In this document: piece after piece, positions 1-11,860 of the stretch
Layout: each line of letters starts with the position of its first letter
How positions within the stretch are numbered: the stretch's first letter is position 1
NCBI GenBank assembly: GCA_019614645.1
Contig: JABWDB010000017.1
Span: forward strand, 1-64,000
Direction: 5' to 3'
Source: Stratiolaelaps scimitus
Lineage: Eukaryota > Arthropoda > Arachnida > Mesostigmata > Laelapidae
Length of the DNA: 64,000 nt
Notes under the pieces: generated by a model
Seen by the model: only the letters and a program-made list of their open reading frames with translations
Databases searched by the model: none
Told to the model about the DNA's origin: nothing
Made by a program: the position numbers and the translations under genes

Positions 1-660
1 AACTCTAGTTGTTTTTTTTATTTTAGCAGAAGGTGGGTAACTTCACTGTGCTTCTGTGTAAAAGATAATTCTCGTCTCCCTCCCTCTCTTTATATATATA
101 TATAAACAATGTATGTAATTTAATTATGTTATAATTAGGTTTCTTGCATGCAGACATGAGACAATACCCAGGGAATCAGCTGCCTGTGGTATCTTACTTA
201 AGACTGTCTTGCGGCGCCATCCACGTACATTTATAAAGCTGTGAACACTTGTAACAAGTGTCGCTTTAATTTGATGTCGTTATATTGTACAATATAATTA
301 TGTCACTTAAACTAGCATTACGTACGTGTAAGGGCTGCAAGAAAAACTTAGTCATACTTAGCATGCTCGCTCAATATAAGTCGACTTTGATACAGCGGCG
401 CAAAAGGCATGATGCACCTCGCGTTAGATTTATAATACGAGTACAAGTCAGAAAGGCGGATCCAAACCCGAGAGACAATTTCACAACCTGAGAGTTCAAC
501 CCGAGAGTCAATTGCACACCTTGTTTAAGCTCAAAGTGAACAATATGCGCCGACATTTTCGACCGAGAATAGAAAAAAGCGCTTTTTGCTCCCTTTCCTT
601 ACAATGGCGTTATAAGCTGGACTTATTTTGTAGAAGTACAGAGTAAGAGGATTCCTCAAG
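1..660. other. No gene supported
   Basis: AT-rich sequence with short (TA)n runs. A 63-codon plus-strand frame with an ATG at 300 and stop at 489-491 is present, but it has no splice, promoter or family signal and I do not call it a gene. Confidence 0.4.
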
Positions 661-673
661 CTCGAAAATACGA

Positions 674-720
674 TGCTACATACTATTATAATTTTGGACT
701 AAAACTAATAGTATGTAGCA
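674..720. repeat. Perfect inverted repeat (15-bp arms)
   Basis: The arm at 674-688 is the exact reverse complement of 706-720, with a 17-nt loop. It abuts a long TA tract. It could be a hairpin or the end of a small palindromic element; no target-site duplication was identified. Confidence 0.7.
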
Positions 721-759
721 CATATATATATATATATATATATAAATTGATTTATATAT

Positions 760-830
<71 letters not shown>

Positions 831-856
831 TATATTTTTTCTATATATATATATAC
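720..856. repeat. (TA)n microsatellite block
   Basis: An interrupted TA dinucleotide tract of about 135 bases with a few TTA, TGTA and poly-T interruptions. It is the longest AT tract in the first 8 kb. Confidence 0.9.
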
Positions 857-924
857 AAAACCAAAACACACCTACGTATTTATATGATATCAATTACGTA
901 ATCGAACCCGTACGGTGTTCCAGA

Positions 925-2783
925 TTAGCGCGGTGGCCAGCCAACCAAGTTTGACATAACATCCAAAATCAATTTAGGGATCGCCGATCTTAAGAAGAGA
1001 GTGCACAAATCCTTCATTACACAATTGTCGTGTAACGGAAGATTCGCTACATTGAAAAGTCTCGGTCTTCTAAAGCTTTTGATTGTTTCAGCTGTGCAGG
1101 CCATCAATATCGAAATCGTATAACATCATGAACCTTGTATAGTAGTAGAGATAATGCTATCTAACCCAACCGAGTCAGACATATCCACGAACAGGCCTAA
1201 CATAGCAACGTTCCTTGTAATGTCGAGCCCTTTGCAGAAATTTATCTCAACACGAATTTGCCACGGAGTGCATGTTCGGTTGATCGCACGCGTTATATTT
1301 CGTAGTTGTTTTCCTTCGGACACTCTTCCAACGGCTTCAATGATGCTTTTTTGGGGGCATGCTATATTGTGTCCATGGTACGGAATGCGTTTTCAAAGCA
1401 CCCATCATCTCAAGTATATGCACCCTCCTCTATTGTGAACTGTCCTACAGCATCTGCTTATTATAATGCCAAAGATGTGCTCATGCGTCATATTATCAAC
1501 ATATAGGGCAAATATGCAAGGGGCATACTGCATCACAATGCCAAAGGTTGGAACAAGCGTTTCCACTGGGGTCGACACCGTATAAACAATGACGTGAATG
1601 AATGATGAGCACTCTATGAGGCTTGAAAGGCCAAGCGGACCGTATGGCTGGACGGTAGAGGCATATATCATATATATATATATATATGTGTGTGTGTGGG
1701 TGAACGGAGTACTCTAAATGAAGCCGATTGCTTCTCGTGTTTCATCAGGAAATCGATTGCGAATTTCGTCTCTGTCAAAGGCCGTCCGTTCCGCCCGAAC
1801 ATTTCGCACATTCGTCCAACTATGATTTCTATCGCAGAGCGTCCAGTGCTGCCGAAAGTCAGAACGTCGAAAACATTTTCACCACTTATTCGTAATATGT
1901 GCATTGACCACCCTTGAAGCGACACGAAGTTTCTGTCAATTGCATCGGCGTGTCGTTTACGATCACCTGCCGAGCACAGCACCGAATTCTCTGTACAGTG
2001 GACATGGATGTCTATCTTTCGAGTTCTCGTTAATAACGCAACGTTCCGGCGACGGCTGAGGCGACAGCACCATCGCAGTAGCCAGGAACAAGCAACTTTG
2101 ATAAATCGACCGGGATATGTCCCAGGATAACAGACACAAACCTCACCTCGTTTTCCTGTTGCTGCCTCTGCTGTGTCAGTCGAAATCCGTACACCACTAG
2201 ATGTGCTGGGATTGCAAGTTGGATCTGGTTTGACTACCAGTGGCGACATTTCCGTTTCACGGAGAAACTCTAAAATAACAAATACCGCTAACGTGTGCAG
2301 CAAGTACAATCATCACTTTGAGACACAATCGATTTGGTACTGTCTGGTCTATTTCAGGCGGTGAGCTACATGCAAGCAACCATGGTCAACCTGGCTATGA
2401 TGCTGCGTCAAATGTTATTGAAGTTCTCCCAACGAACACAATACCGGCGAACGATCGAATATTTATGACGAATATTTGAATACCTTCAACTAGTTCATCG
2501 ATGAACATGACAACCGTACGTTGTTAGAAAACGGCCCAAGTACAGATTCATGATCAGCTTCGAATTCGGCCAAGTCTATAATATGGGTGTACAGACCATC
2601 ACAACTGGGCAAGAGGCAGTCTTAAAACGAGCTTTTTTCCTCAATAGTTCTTCGTTCGTGTCCCTGCCAAGGATATTACCCCGGATATAGCCTCCCAATG
2701 TCGCTCTACATTTCGAACGTTTCAGGTAGATACAACAGTGTGGATTCCGTTCGTGAAACTCGGCTTCCTTGTAAACCGGACAG
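925..2783 (-). pseudogene. Decayed paralogue of the neighbouring 690-aa membrane glycoprotein gene
   Basis: Minus-strand open blocks lie in the same order as parts of the gene at 4337-10656. A Cys-rich block (2783-2680) is preceded by a branch point TACTAAAC and an ACAG acceptor, and ends at a GTAATA donor. The long block 2309-1668 shares SLQG, a following GR...F..(Y/F)L pattern and a preceding (G/R)K(V/I)D(L/I) motif with exon 5 of the neighbour. The block 1671-1405 shares a PY...CS pattern. Blocks 1323-1126 and 1107-925 match the final part (LD(L/I), then a hydrophobic LG(F/L) stretch). The frame changes at a (TA)n(TG)n tract near 1671-1698. From there the second frame is interrupted only by TGA codons, including 1405-1407 and 1126-1128. 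I judge it a pseudogene. A divergent gene with unrecognised introns is the alternative. Homology was judged by eye and is weak in places. Confidence 0.42.
1671..1698. repeat. (TA)n(TG)n microsatellite at the frame break of the pseudogene
   Basis: A compound TA then TG tract exactly where the minus-strand coding frame shifts. Slippage here could have caused the frameshift. Confidence 0.8.
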
Positions 2784-4084
2784 CTGTTTAGTAACAACGA
2801 AAAATGAGACGACAAACGAGAGCAAACACCACTCACACAGTGTTCCACCTCCGCAGTACGGGGTGCGTGTCACACATCTATAGATATTTATATTTGTAAT
2901 TCGGTTTACACCTTGTATGGTCCTAGCGGTGGACTGGTAGATGGCGAGGGACGGATGGCTTAGGATCAAATCCTGCCGAACAAAGAGTATTTTTGAATTT
3001 TTTTTATCATCGTTCGCTAACTTGTGGATTCTGGTGGCCAGGTACCACAAGTTAACGTTGAGTGTAGGTGGCCCCGGGAGGCGTTCCTAGTGATACTTAA
3101 ACAAAGGCTAAGTACCAAGGCCTCTTACACAGGGAACGGGTCAACGTTTTCTTTCATAGATACGATCAAAACGATACAAACTGCGACTGATTTTATTTCA
3201 CTCGTTAATGCATCTACTCCTAGTTGGCATCTACGTAACAAATTCATTCATTCAGTTACTTTCGGTGAAGGTCACTAATAATGAAAACCATTCACAACGG
3301 GAGATGCACAACGAAAGTGATATCACAGCAACAAAACACCAATGATTTTAATTATTTAAGTTTGTCAAGGCTAAGTACCTAATTAATGATGCAACCACAA
3401 GATACTGTCCACGCAGAATTTGTCATTATTATTATTAACGGATACAAAAAGTAACATAGAGCGATGTATCGACGAAACTAATAGCTGCTTTCTTAGCCAG
3501 CCTCCACTACCCAATGTTCCGGCCATCCGTAATAGAAGTACTGTGTGTGTTAGGCCTCCCGGGTAAATGGTTATTTTATTCACTCGTTTATTTATACTTT
3601 TCTATATACAGTTCGAGTAATTCTCTTTGAATTTCGTTAATAGTTGTGTGGTATTATACACGCGCCCCGCAAATATTAACAGCTTACTGAATAGCTTTGT
3701 TAAGGTCATCCATATCTTATTGTGTAATTTCGTGTTTATGCAGTCACTTTTTTTGAATATATATATATAAACATATCACAGAGCAATCACATATGTTACT
3801 TTACCGTTAATCCCTCTAACAAATCCAATCGATATCGCTCCGATCACAATTCACTCACTCAGTCGTATGGCTTATTCCTTTGTTAGCAAAACCCTTCAAT
3901 TAGAATACAGTAATATTAGTTTACTAAAAACTAGTGTGATGCTAGCGTGACATAGAAATAGTTACATACTTAGACGATCATATACACGATTGGCTGGTTT
4001 ACAATTACATTAAACACGACTTCTTTAAACTGCTAGTACTATTACTGCTACGTCTCGGTTGGAGCTACCGTGACGTTTTGTGTA
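2784..4084. other. No gene supported
   Basis: Unique AT-rich sequence between the pseudogene and the glycoprotein gene. A B-box-like GGATCAAATCC at about 2962 is present, but no complete tRNA cloverleaf can be drawn. No domain-bearing frame is seen. Confidence 0.45.
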
Positions 4085-4090
4085 TTTATT
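4085..4090 (-). terminator. Candidate poly(A) signal of the 690-aa glycoprotein gene
   Basis: AATAAA on the minus strand, about 250 bases downstream of the stop codon at 4337. It is the first canonical hexamer I see after the stop. Confidence 0.3.
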
Positions 4091-4336
4091 ACAGCTAATT
4101 TTACGGATACTTCTGCCAATAGCCGTGCTATCTGACTGGCGGACAGAAGTTACGGGGATTGAACCCAAGAATTTTCATCACCTTGCATATATGAATAGCT
4201 TAACACCGTCCTAGCTTAATATTAGACACGTGCTGGCTTATGACGCCAATCAAGTCAATTCCTCCACAATTAACATCAACGAATTAATATCAAGCATTCG
4301 CAATAGATCCCACAGACTGCAGTTGCTCGAGTGACT

Positions 4337-7300
4337 TCACTCAATAGGCATTCTTGCCAAGCACTGACTGACGACTTGTTGTGCTGCTCTCGAGATTTTC
4401 GTAGCGTTAGCGTGATGAGTAGTGTTGAAATTGGGAATCTCCGACCCGGACGAAAATTGACGACGCATAGCAGCCCGCAGTGTAAAATACACTGAAGCTT
4501 TATCACCGTCCACGATTAAGTCCTTTTCCTCTTTGGAAGGCTCAGGAAGAAATCCTAGAAACGCCAAATATAGTCGAAGTCTGCAATATTGAAAAAGCCA
4601 TTAATGGACAGTCACAATTTAAATGGAAAACAACGGATGAAGCACGAATCGCAAAAACCGACTGCTTTATATCGAAAGTCAACTCCAACGGACGGTCTCA
4701 TCAAGAGAATCAACCCGTAACTGGGATAGTCGTATCCCTAATCGACCGAGCGAGACGGGAAAACCTGCAACTGTGTCTTAATCAAACCAGGTGTAATGAG
4801 GTATTCAAATAAATATTACGCACGCATTTACATGAGTAACATCGGTTGATGTCGTCGAAACCTCGCCCTAGAGCACTTGCTTGAAGTTTAAGATCACGCG
4901 TTCAAGAGCAAAGCCTCCCATTCAACACTCGGAACATATTTCATTCAAGTTCTTCAATTGTAGCCAAATGTAGCTTGCCCGCCCTACCTACCTCTTGCTA
5001 CCGGCTAATTGAATGTAATTGCGTTTCCAACGCGCATTCGAGTTGTGTTCACTTACTCGCAACCGATGCTTGGAAGGTCTAGGTCCTCGTTACAAATCGC
5101 TTTTCTAACCGATACTGAATTAGCCAGTACTAAGGCAAAGCCACTGATTCGTTTAGGCTGCACTGACCCGTTGTTCCGCCACCCGAGTTGGTCGGACAGT
5201 GCCATGGGTATGACTATGTTGCCTTTGTTAATAGGTTTAGCCTTTTCTTTAACGTCACAAAACTTTCTGCTCGTTTGGAAAATGTCGTTATCCAGCTTTC
5301 TTGCCTCAATCACATCACTCAGCTGCGAGACGAGATTCGATACGAAAGAGGGCGAATATATGAAGCTGATGGAAGTCGCTGAGAGGTCAGCCGACCCTTG
5401 GAGACGAGCTATGGACTTGCACCACGTTGCTGTGATAGTGAGATTCAAGAGAAATAAAGCCTTCGAAAGTGAACAATATACACCGCTGTTTTTCGCCCAA
5501 TACGGTATCAGTGTTCGCCCTTGTACACTGCTGGCTGACGGACAATCGTTAAACGACACGCAATTATCTGTGGTCACCAAGTAAGCCACTCGTAAAAAGC
5601 GGTCATCATAAACACGACCAGTTTTCTTTTCGGCAATCCTCTTGCTGAGGACTTTCATGATATCTGGGCTATTTTTGTATAACGATGTCAGTCGATTTCG
5701 TACGGCAACACCTTGTAATGACTTGTTGAAGTCGGACACAGTTACAGTACCGTCGAGCTTCAGGTCAACTTTGCCGTCCTCTCCTAACACCCCGTAAGCG
5801 AGCATCAGCGGATAGAGCAGTCTTGATAGCTTCGGAAATTCTGCTAAAGTACTTAATATCGAAGGGCTATGTTTCTCCAAGTCTTGAGTAGTGGACGGGT
5901 GGCCGATCTCACTTCCATTAAGAATTTCCATTAGATTCGCCATAGCAATAGTACAGTTATCTGCATCAAAAAAAAGACGATGATTGCTAGCAGGTTAGAA
6001 AAATCATTCGCTCATGATGATACATGTGTCCTTATAGGAAACTCCGGTATTTTTAGGTTTACCTGATTAAGCTGTTCGGTTTCTACCTTCGTCGGGCCTA
6101 GTGTAACGGTGCGCTGCTGTCCGCAACCAACAATGTGTCCCATACAAGCGTTGATGAGAGAACTGGTACTGCAATATGATTGCTAATACAATCTTTCGAC
6201 ATCATATTGCAGTATTCGCAATGATGAAAGTGATGATTACAAAATGCTAGCGAAGAAACTAGAGGGTGATAAGTTTATATCCACTGTATTCACACTTCTC
6301 CTGTAGACAGCTGATATGTAAATATGTTTGCTTACCTTTTGTTAGCAAGCAGTACCCATTAAAGAACAGAGTTTGCCCCAAGCCGCGCTTGGGTGCAACG
6401 CACGTCTTCGAGCAGAACACTCTCCCCCTGTCTACATAGCCCGAAAGGCATGGATAAAGAGTCATCAAGCGTTTGCAATACTGATCGCGTACGCACTCCT
6501 GCTCGGTGTCTGGCGTCAGTCCTACGAATCCGTCCGATACGCCGCTACCTGCAGGTTAAATCGACGTAATGTTGAGGACAATAGAACAACACCACAACCA
6601 AGCGTTCGGCCTGGAAAACGACCATGTCGAAATTTCACTAGCGAGACGTTTCTCAAGACGTATTTGCTTACTTGCCCTTAAACTGCTGCCCGTGTTGACT
6701 CTGATCAGTGGACGCGACACTTGGAAAGGGATGATACTTATAGTTACCGAAAAAAAGGTAGAACTCGGGGGTACCTTTTCTCACCAGTTTTCGTTCCTCC
6801 CTTCGCTGATATACACATTGCTACCGACATTGTGTGGGCTATGGCGTTCGCAATATACTCCCGCTGGTTATTACTCAGAAAAGCATTTTTGTAAGATCTT
6901 TACACGTGTATCTCACACACATCAGTGTGTAGTATCGCTGCTGATGAAATCCCGAACTGGGTAGTAGTACAAAAATACATAGCACCGGAAGCAGATCAGA
7001 ACGAACACCGGGAGGTAAAGACAAACTTGGTAAACTGCTACCAAGGTTCACTGAGTATTCCCCTGGTTAATAGGGGGCATCATGGAACTCACCGATAGTT
7101 CGATAAACATCCCAGTGTCGTAGTAAACTTCAAGGCGTCTAAAAATTAACGATGTGGGTATCATGCAGATATATTTGGTCAAGATTTGAAGAGAGTAAAT
7201 AAACGATTTTGTCGATCCTATTTAGTTTTTTAAACGTCACGTTCGGGATTTTATGATGTCAGATACAAGTGTAAAGAAGCTCAAACAATTATTCCTTTTA

Positions 7301-8430
7301 CCGATTAAACTTAAAACGAGAATTTTGTTTTATAAATAGTTGACTTTCATAAAAAGCAAATTTTCCCAATTGCGAACGCCCTCTAGATACTAACCCGCTC
7401 TTTTAGTAGTCTCGTTATCAAGAAATCCAGTGTGCTTCCATTTTGCACAAAACTTCATACATTAAATTTGTAAACTGGATCACTAGTTATCTAGTACAAT
7501 ATGGTCAGCTCAGCGTATACCTTTTTTGTCTACATTTTAGACAAACAGATATCTGTACTTATCTAATTGTGGATGCAGGATTAAGAAATTGCTGGTAGAG
7601 TGTATCTTCCTTACGCTGACATGAGAAGTGTTTGAGGGTTGCGGGGTTTGAATCCTTGCAGAAGACTGGATTCGATGTCTTAACAGTACAGACATACTTT
7701 AGGATCTCGGCACAGGTCACGGTGCAGATTGTATCCGTCGCCTTTTCCTCTAAATGCACACGGTTGTAAAAATTAAAGCCACGTTAACGTGTACCTGAGC
7801 ATAAACTAATCCTACAGCTCAGAGGTCACTTCTGCTACAAGTGCTTGTAGGAAGGTATATTTACGCGAGACCTTACACAGGGCTCAATGGAGGCCGAGTA
7901 CAACATCTTCAATCCCAGCTGCAAAATCTAGAATAGTGCTAGAATAATCCATCATCAGCGTGGAATCTTGGAAACCACATTTGAAAACATCTTTCTATGA
8001 AATTGTTTACAAGCATAGAGGTATGGATCAGTTAACTGCTTGCAAAACTAACCCACATTTGAAATTAGCAGCACGTGATAAGTCATTAAGTGGTCTTGCA
8101 GCACGTCATGCATTTTTTTATGAAGTCCATTTCTAACCCTATGAGCAACTTACGTCAACTAAACTGTCCCCTCGCGTTCAATGATCAATTCTATAACGAA
8201 ATTCTAGTTTATGTTTACCAATTTATCTGGCTCTATGTTTTTAAATTTCGATCGTCCACAAACTAAAATCTTCAATATGATTCCTCAAATTCCACCGCTA
8301 TACAATTTTAGGCATTTCAAGACTTTCGTATACCTTTTGTGAAATTCTGAGGTCTCGAATGTTATGAATAAATCGAAGACCAAATCCATACCAAATACAT
8401 ATTATATATAAGATACCGCCAAATACGTAC

Positions 8431-8468
<38 letters not shown>

Positions 8469-10656
8469 ATGTATATATATATATATAATGTATATATATA
8501 TATGGTACGTATTTGGCGGTATCTTAAATATAATATAATACGTATTTGGTCTTCGATTTATATATATATATATATATGATACGTAAAGGTAAAGGTTTAT
8601 CGAAGCAGCTGCAATTTTACAATGCTTAATTTCTCTCGTATATTATATGTATATATCTTATATATTATTTTTAATATCGCAATTGTACATATATCAATTG
8701 CGATATTAAAAATAATCACTAACTCTGATGTTTGACTTTCCACAGAAGCGGTTTGTAGACATGGGAAAGTTTTGAGCCTTCATCTCTGCCTTAAAATTGC
8801 ATATGTGAAATTATAGGGGTATAGTGTATATACAGTATACAATGTATTCTAATTATGCAGCGTTCAGCAATGCATGCAATATAGGTGTGCTGCTAATGTC
8901 CCGAAAACGAATGCTATTACTCACTACATCTTTCGTTGTAGATGAACGTCACGAACGCGAAAACATCTCGAAAACAGTGCGACATATAGCATACTCCATC
9001 GGGGCAAAATCCAGAAGGATCATAATTGCATTGGTATTGACATCCTCCCATGTGGAGCTCTTGTCCGATTTTGCATTTACAATGAGGTTTAAACCATAGC
9101 CTGGAGCAGGTTGCATTGCTCTTAGCGCATGCGGCTTCCTCTTCATCGGAACATGCTGTCGATGCCCCCAGTACGACTAAGAAAATCATCCAGATGGGAG
9201 CGTCAGGTGCAAATGGAGAAAAGTCGAGAGAAAGAGAGGCGCGCTTAGTGATGTTGTCCAACATTCAAAAAGCCCGCGATTAACGAGAAAGCACGTCAGA
9301 CAGCGAGGGTATAAATAAATCATAGCCTGTCTTCACCACCCTGTCGTGCCAACACCGAAGGTACCGCAAGGGAAACAGTACGTCTGTGGAACCATCTGAA
9401 GGGGTCCCTCCTAGACAGGCAGGGTCATAGAATATGCAAAGGACGTATTCTAGTAGAAATGCTGCTGAAGAAGCAATATGCGGCAAAGTACAGCGGATAC
9501 GTGCTAGATGGATGCGCAACAAGAGCTAGTTAACACTGTATACTTGGCCTAGCGTTTCCGACTTCTTGCGTTCGATTGCTCCCGAGCTTGGCTCATTTCT
9601 TCATTTACCTTTAGAATTATTTTCAGAGCCTCAGGCGCATACATTGCTCAACTCTGGGGGGGCAAGGGCAACCGTGTCTTTTTTGAAAACCGCATTTTAT
9701 TTTAGCAATCGCATTTTATTTTAGCAATAAGTCGTATTCGCTAATGTATTTAGCTTTACCCCGGTAGAACGCGATGTCAGATGGGCGAGTTGCTACGACT
9801 TGTTCTACAGTTGTACGACCTGTACTTAGTACCGCTGTTATGTTCACTCTGTGGGGCGTCGCCTAATCGTTTATCCGAGCTGACTTATCAGATCACTATG
9901 CCAAGAAAGGTATTTTCTCTGGGAAAGGTATTTTCAATCAAATGTATTGTGAAACTAAATTAGTGGTGAACGGTAACGGTAAGGTAAAGCTTTATTGGTT
10001 TATTAAAGGAGCTACAATTGCAATGCTCACAATGCTTAAGCTCTCTTATATGTCACGCAGCGGGGCTCGAACCCTGAAACTGAATTGTAGCCGACAACAC
10101 GAAAAAAAGTGTCCATAGTGATGACTGGGAGGAAAATTAGAGAACTGGGAGAAAAACCAACAATAGCTCACAATTAGCGAGTCCAACACCTGTGGCTAGC
10201 ATAAAAACATATTCGTCATCGTGGGTGAAACTATTTTGGCTGGGGCATGCTCGCATATGTCAGTTTAGGTTTTTTTTTTATTATTATTTATGAGGAAAGA
10301 CGGAAATACCTACAGTTTAGGTTGCACTTACCCACAGCAATGCCGACCATCAAAAAGATGCCGCACAGCACTCCCACACTCACAAGTATGATCTTCTTGT
10401 GCGGAGGCTTAGGACTGTCCTTGACGAACAAATATTCCTCCTTTTGTTGAGGTTGGAATAACTCCTGGTTCTTTTCTATGAATTGTATCCGACTATCCAG
10501 ATCCGTCAAATCGCGAAACAGATTCCCTTCCTTCGCGCCTCCAGTCTCCGCGAGAGTGCTGGTAGGAGACTCCTTTTGATCGAGTGCAGTGGTCTGCTTC
10601 GTCTCATCCACTTCGTCTCCCGTGGTCTCAGCCACTGGCTCGTTTGAGCCGGGCAT
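4337..10656 (-). CDS. Type II membrane glycoprotein with Cys-rich ectodomain, six exons, unrecognised family
   Basis: Proposed exons (minus strand): 10656-10332, 9176-8925, 7749-7615, 6548-6336, 5960-5057 and 4580-4337. Their donors are GTAAGT, GTGAGT, GTAAGG, GTAAGC and GTAAGT. The exon-5 acceptor follows a strong pyrimidine run. Exons 1 to 4 all end in phase 1, exon 5 ends in phase 2, and the sum is 2073 nt (690 codons plus stop) without an internal stop. Residues 1-88 are acidic and probably cytoplasmic. A single membrane helix (about 89-113) is formed across the exon 1/2 junction. Residues 117-192 are Cys-rich and EGF-like (CKCKIG...GGC, CQYQC). Exons 3 and 4 (193-308) are further Cys-rich phase 1-1 modules. 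Exon 5 and 6 (309-690) form a large domain with N-glycosylation sequons NCT, NGS, NLT, NTT and NAT. There is no HExxH or other catalytic motif. A SINE and palindromes lie in its introns. Function unknown. Exons could be missed in the larger introns, and no transcript supports the model. Confidence 0.68.
6167..6214. repeat. 14-bp inverted repeat in intron 4 of the glycoprotein gene
   Basis: Arms 6167-6180 and 6201-6214 are exact reverse complements around a 20-nt loop. No mobile-element family recognised. Confidence 0.65.
8368..8562. repeat. Large imperfect palindrome around a TA tract (intron 2)
   Basis: The left arm (about 8368-8430) and right arm (about 8504-8562) are inverted copies carrying the shared segments TCGAAGACCAAAT and GATACCGCCAAATACGTAC. 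They are separated by about 75 bases of TA-rich sequence. This is the shape of a foldback or MITE-like element inside an intron. Confidence 0.7.
8586..8650 (-). mobile_element. 3' fragment of the tRNA-derived SINE family
   Basis: Read on the minus strand it has GAGARATTAAGCATTGTA, then a TTGCAG box, GATAAAC and a TTTACCTTT tail, as in the longer copies at 9969, 18113, 50705 and 61015. The tRNA-like head is missing, so it is 5'-truncated. Confidence 0.55.
8664..8716. repeat. 22-bp perfect hairpin
   Basis: Arms 8664-8685 and 8695-8716 pair perfectly over 22 bases with a 9-nt loop. It lies in intron 2 of the glycoprotein gene, just beside the SINE fragment. Confidence 0.75.
9691..9728. repeat. 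19-bp unit repeated twice
   Basis: CGCATTTTATTTTAGCAAT occurs twice head to tail in intron 1 of the glycoprotein gene. Confidence 0.8.
9969..10105 (-). mobile_element. tRNA-derived SINE copy
   Basis: On the minus strand the order is a B-box-like GGGTTCGAGCCCCGC, then TGCGTGACATATAAGAGA, GCTTAAGCATTGTGA, AATTGTAGCTCC, TTTAATAAACCAATAAAG and a TTTACC-like tail. The same layout recurs at four other places in this window. It sits in intron 1 of the glycoprotein gene. Confidence 0.72.
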
Positions 10657-11150
10657 TTTTTAAGAATCTTTGGACGTTTATTGGATGTCATTTACGAGCA
10701 TCGCGAACCGATTATGTGCGCCGACGTTAACTTCGCACCACGAAGCAAGCTAACAGGACAATGGCCCCAGCTGTAAACTTTAGGGTGTCAAGAGGACTCT
10801 GGATTCATAAGACCCCCCTCTTCTATGATTAGCAGCTTCGTCATTTATAGAGAAAGACATGCATTGCAAACTGCATTCTGTGACTGATACCGGTATTTAC
10901 AATGACGGGCACGCTTGCCTTTGCGATAACATTCACGGACAGTGGTAAGCACAAGGTACGGGACGTTACCGTGCGTCTTCTGCTCCTTCGTGGTAAGAAG
11001 AAAATTATCCGTGAGAAACTTCTCAAATCAGGCGTATGTTTCAACTGAACCTTTGCGTTTTCGTAGTGTCGTTGCAAATGCATGAGAACTCACAGGCTCA
11101 CCGGCTGTAACACAGTCGCTCTTAGTATAACCGACCAGTAACCGAGATTT
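10657..11150. other. Upstream region of the glycoprotein gene; no separate gene
   Basis: It holds the 5' flank of the ATG at 10656, whose context AAAAAATGC has A at -3. A minus-strand 80-codon frame at 10841-11083 has no recognisable domain. It may be part of the LINE remnant next to it. Confidence 0.4.
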
Positions 11151-11860
11151 CCATAGACGTTATCTTATTTATCTTCACGAAATATGCTTAAGCGCAAACC
11201 ACGAAACGAAGGGAGCAGTGTATACAACACCGCGTCGCACGCTAGAGCAGCCAAATAGAAATCGCTCAAGACGCCGACTTCCCGATAGTTTTGAAGGGTG
11301 GACACCTGCTGTTCTATGGTGATGGCGTCGTTATTGCTCTCAAGGAGTTGTATATTCCACCCGCAACAATATCGAGTTAGACTTTAAAAGATATGTTGTC
11401 AGCAATGATTTAGTGACAATTTTTTCAAAGAGCAAGGGAATATAAAATGTCGAAACGTCGACTGTGAACAGGGACTTATAACTATTGGTAAAGCTTAGAC
11501 TATCTGTGCTTTGTCCTCCAGAAGAAAATGAATTCTTAAGAATCAGGACTTCTCGCTGATAAGCCATCGCCAACCGTTCATACACGTTCAGTTATTTTGT
11601 CATCTTCAGTTTCAATAGCCTCTTATACAGATACAAGAGCAATACATCCATCGTCATTGAGCCCGCTAAGTTCGAGCCGAGATAGTAACGAGGCGTCGTC
11701 CGCACAAATCGTTGTTTTACAGGTGCCACCCGCTGAGACCTTAAAGGATATTAAGTTAATAAATACGATGAACACATAGGGCCCTAGCACCGAACATCAT
11801 TGGGGCGTTCCGATGTGTGCTTGCTCCCTTGACGATAATAGATGAGCGAATAATAGATTA
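11150..11860 (-). mobile_element. Non-LTR retrotransposon fragment, reverse transcriptase palm
   Basis: Minus-strand translation near 11800-11640 gives LGPYVFIVFINLIS followed by TTICADDASLL. These correspond to the VLGP...F..yINDl and (Y/F)ADD motifs of Jockey/CR1-like reverse transcriptases. Upstream and downstream pieces are in other frames. The 81-codon frame 11585-11340 is probably the continuation. Internal stops show it is dead. Confidence 0.62.

Noticed and set aside
2910..2980. tRNA gene (GGATCAAATCC B box)
   Set aside because: No acceptor stem or proper A box; no cloverleaf can be drawn.
4120..4180. Minus-strand tRNA-like B box (GGTTCAATCCC)
   Set aside because: An isolated B-box match without the rest of a tRNA or the SINE body.
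5053..5943. Stand-alone 296-residue protein, possibly an endogenous viral nucleoprotein
   Set aside because: The stop overlaps a perfect donor (GTAAGT) and the ATG follows a strong acceptor. Phases fit exons on both sides, and the sequons and context fit an extracellular domain. No viral motif was recognised.
8917..9264. Independent secreted Cys-rich peptide with its own signal sequence
   Set aside because: The hydrophobic start is better explained as the second half of a membrane helix. A TTCTTAG acceptor at 9177 and a GTGAGT donor at 8924 put it in frame as exon 2 of the larger gene.
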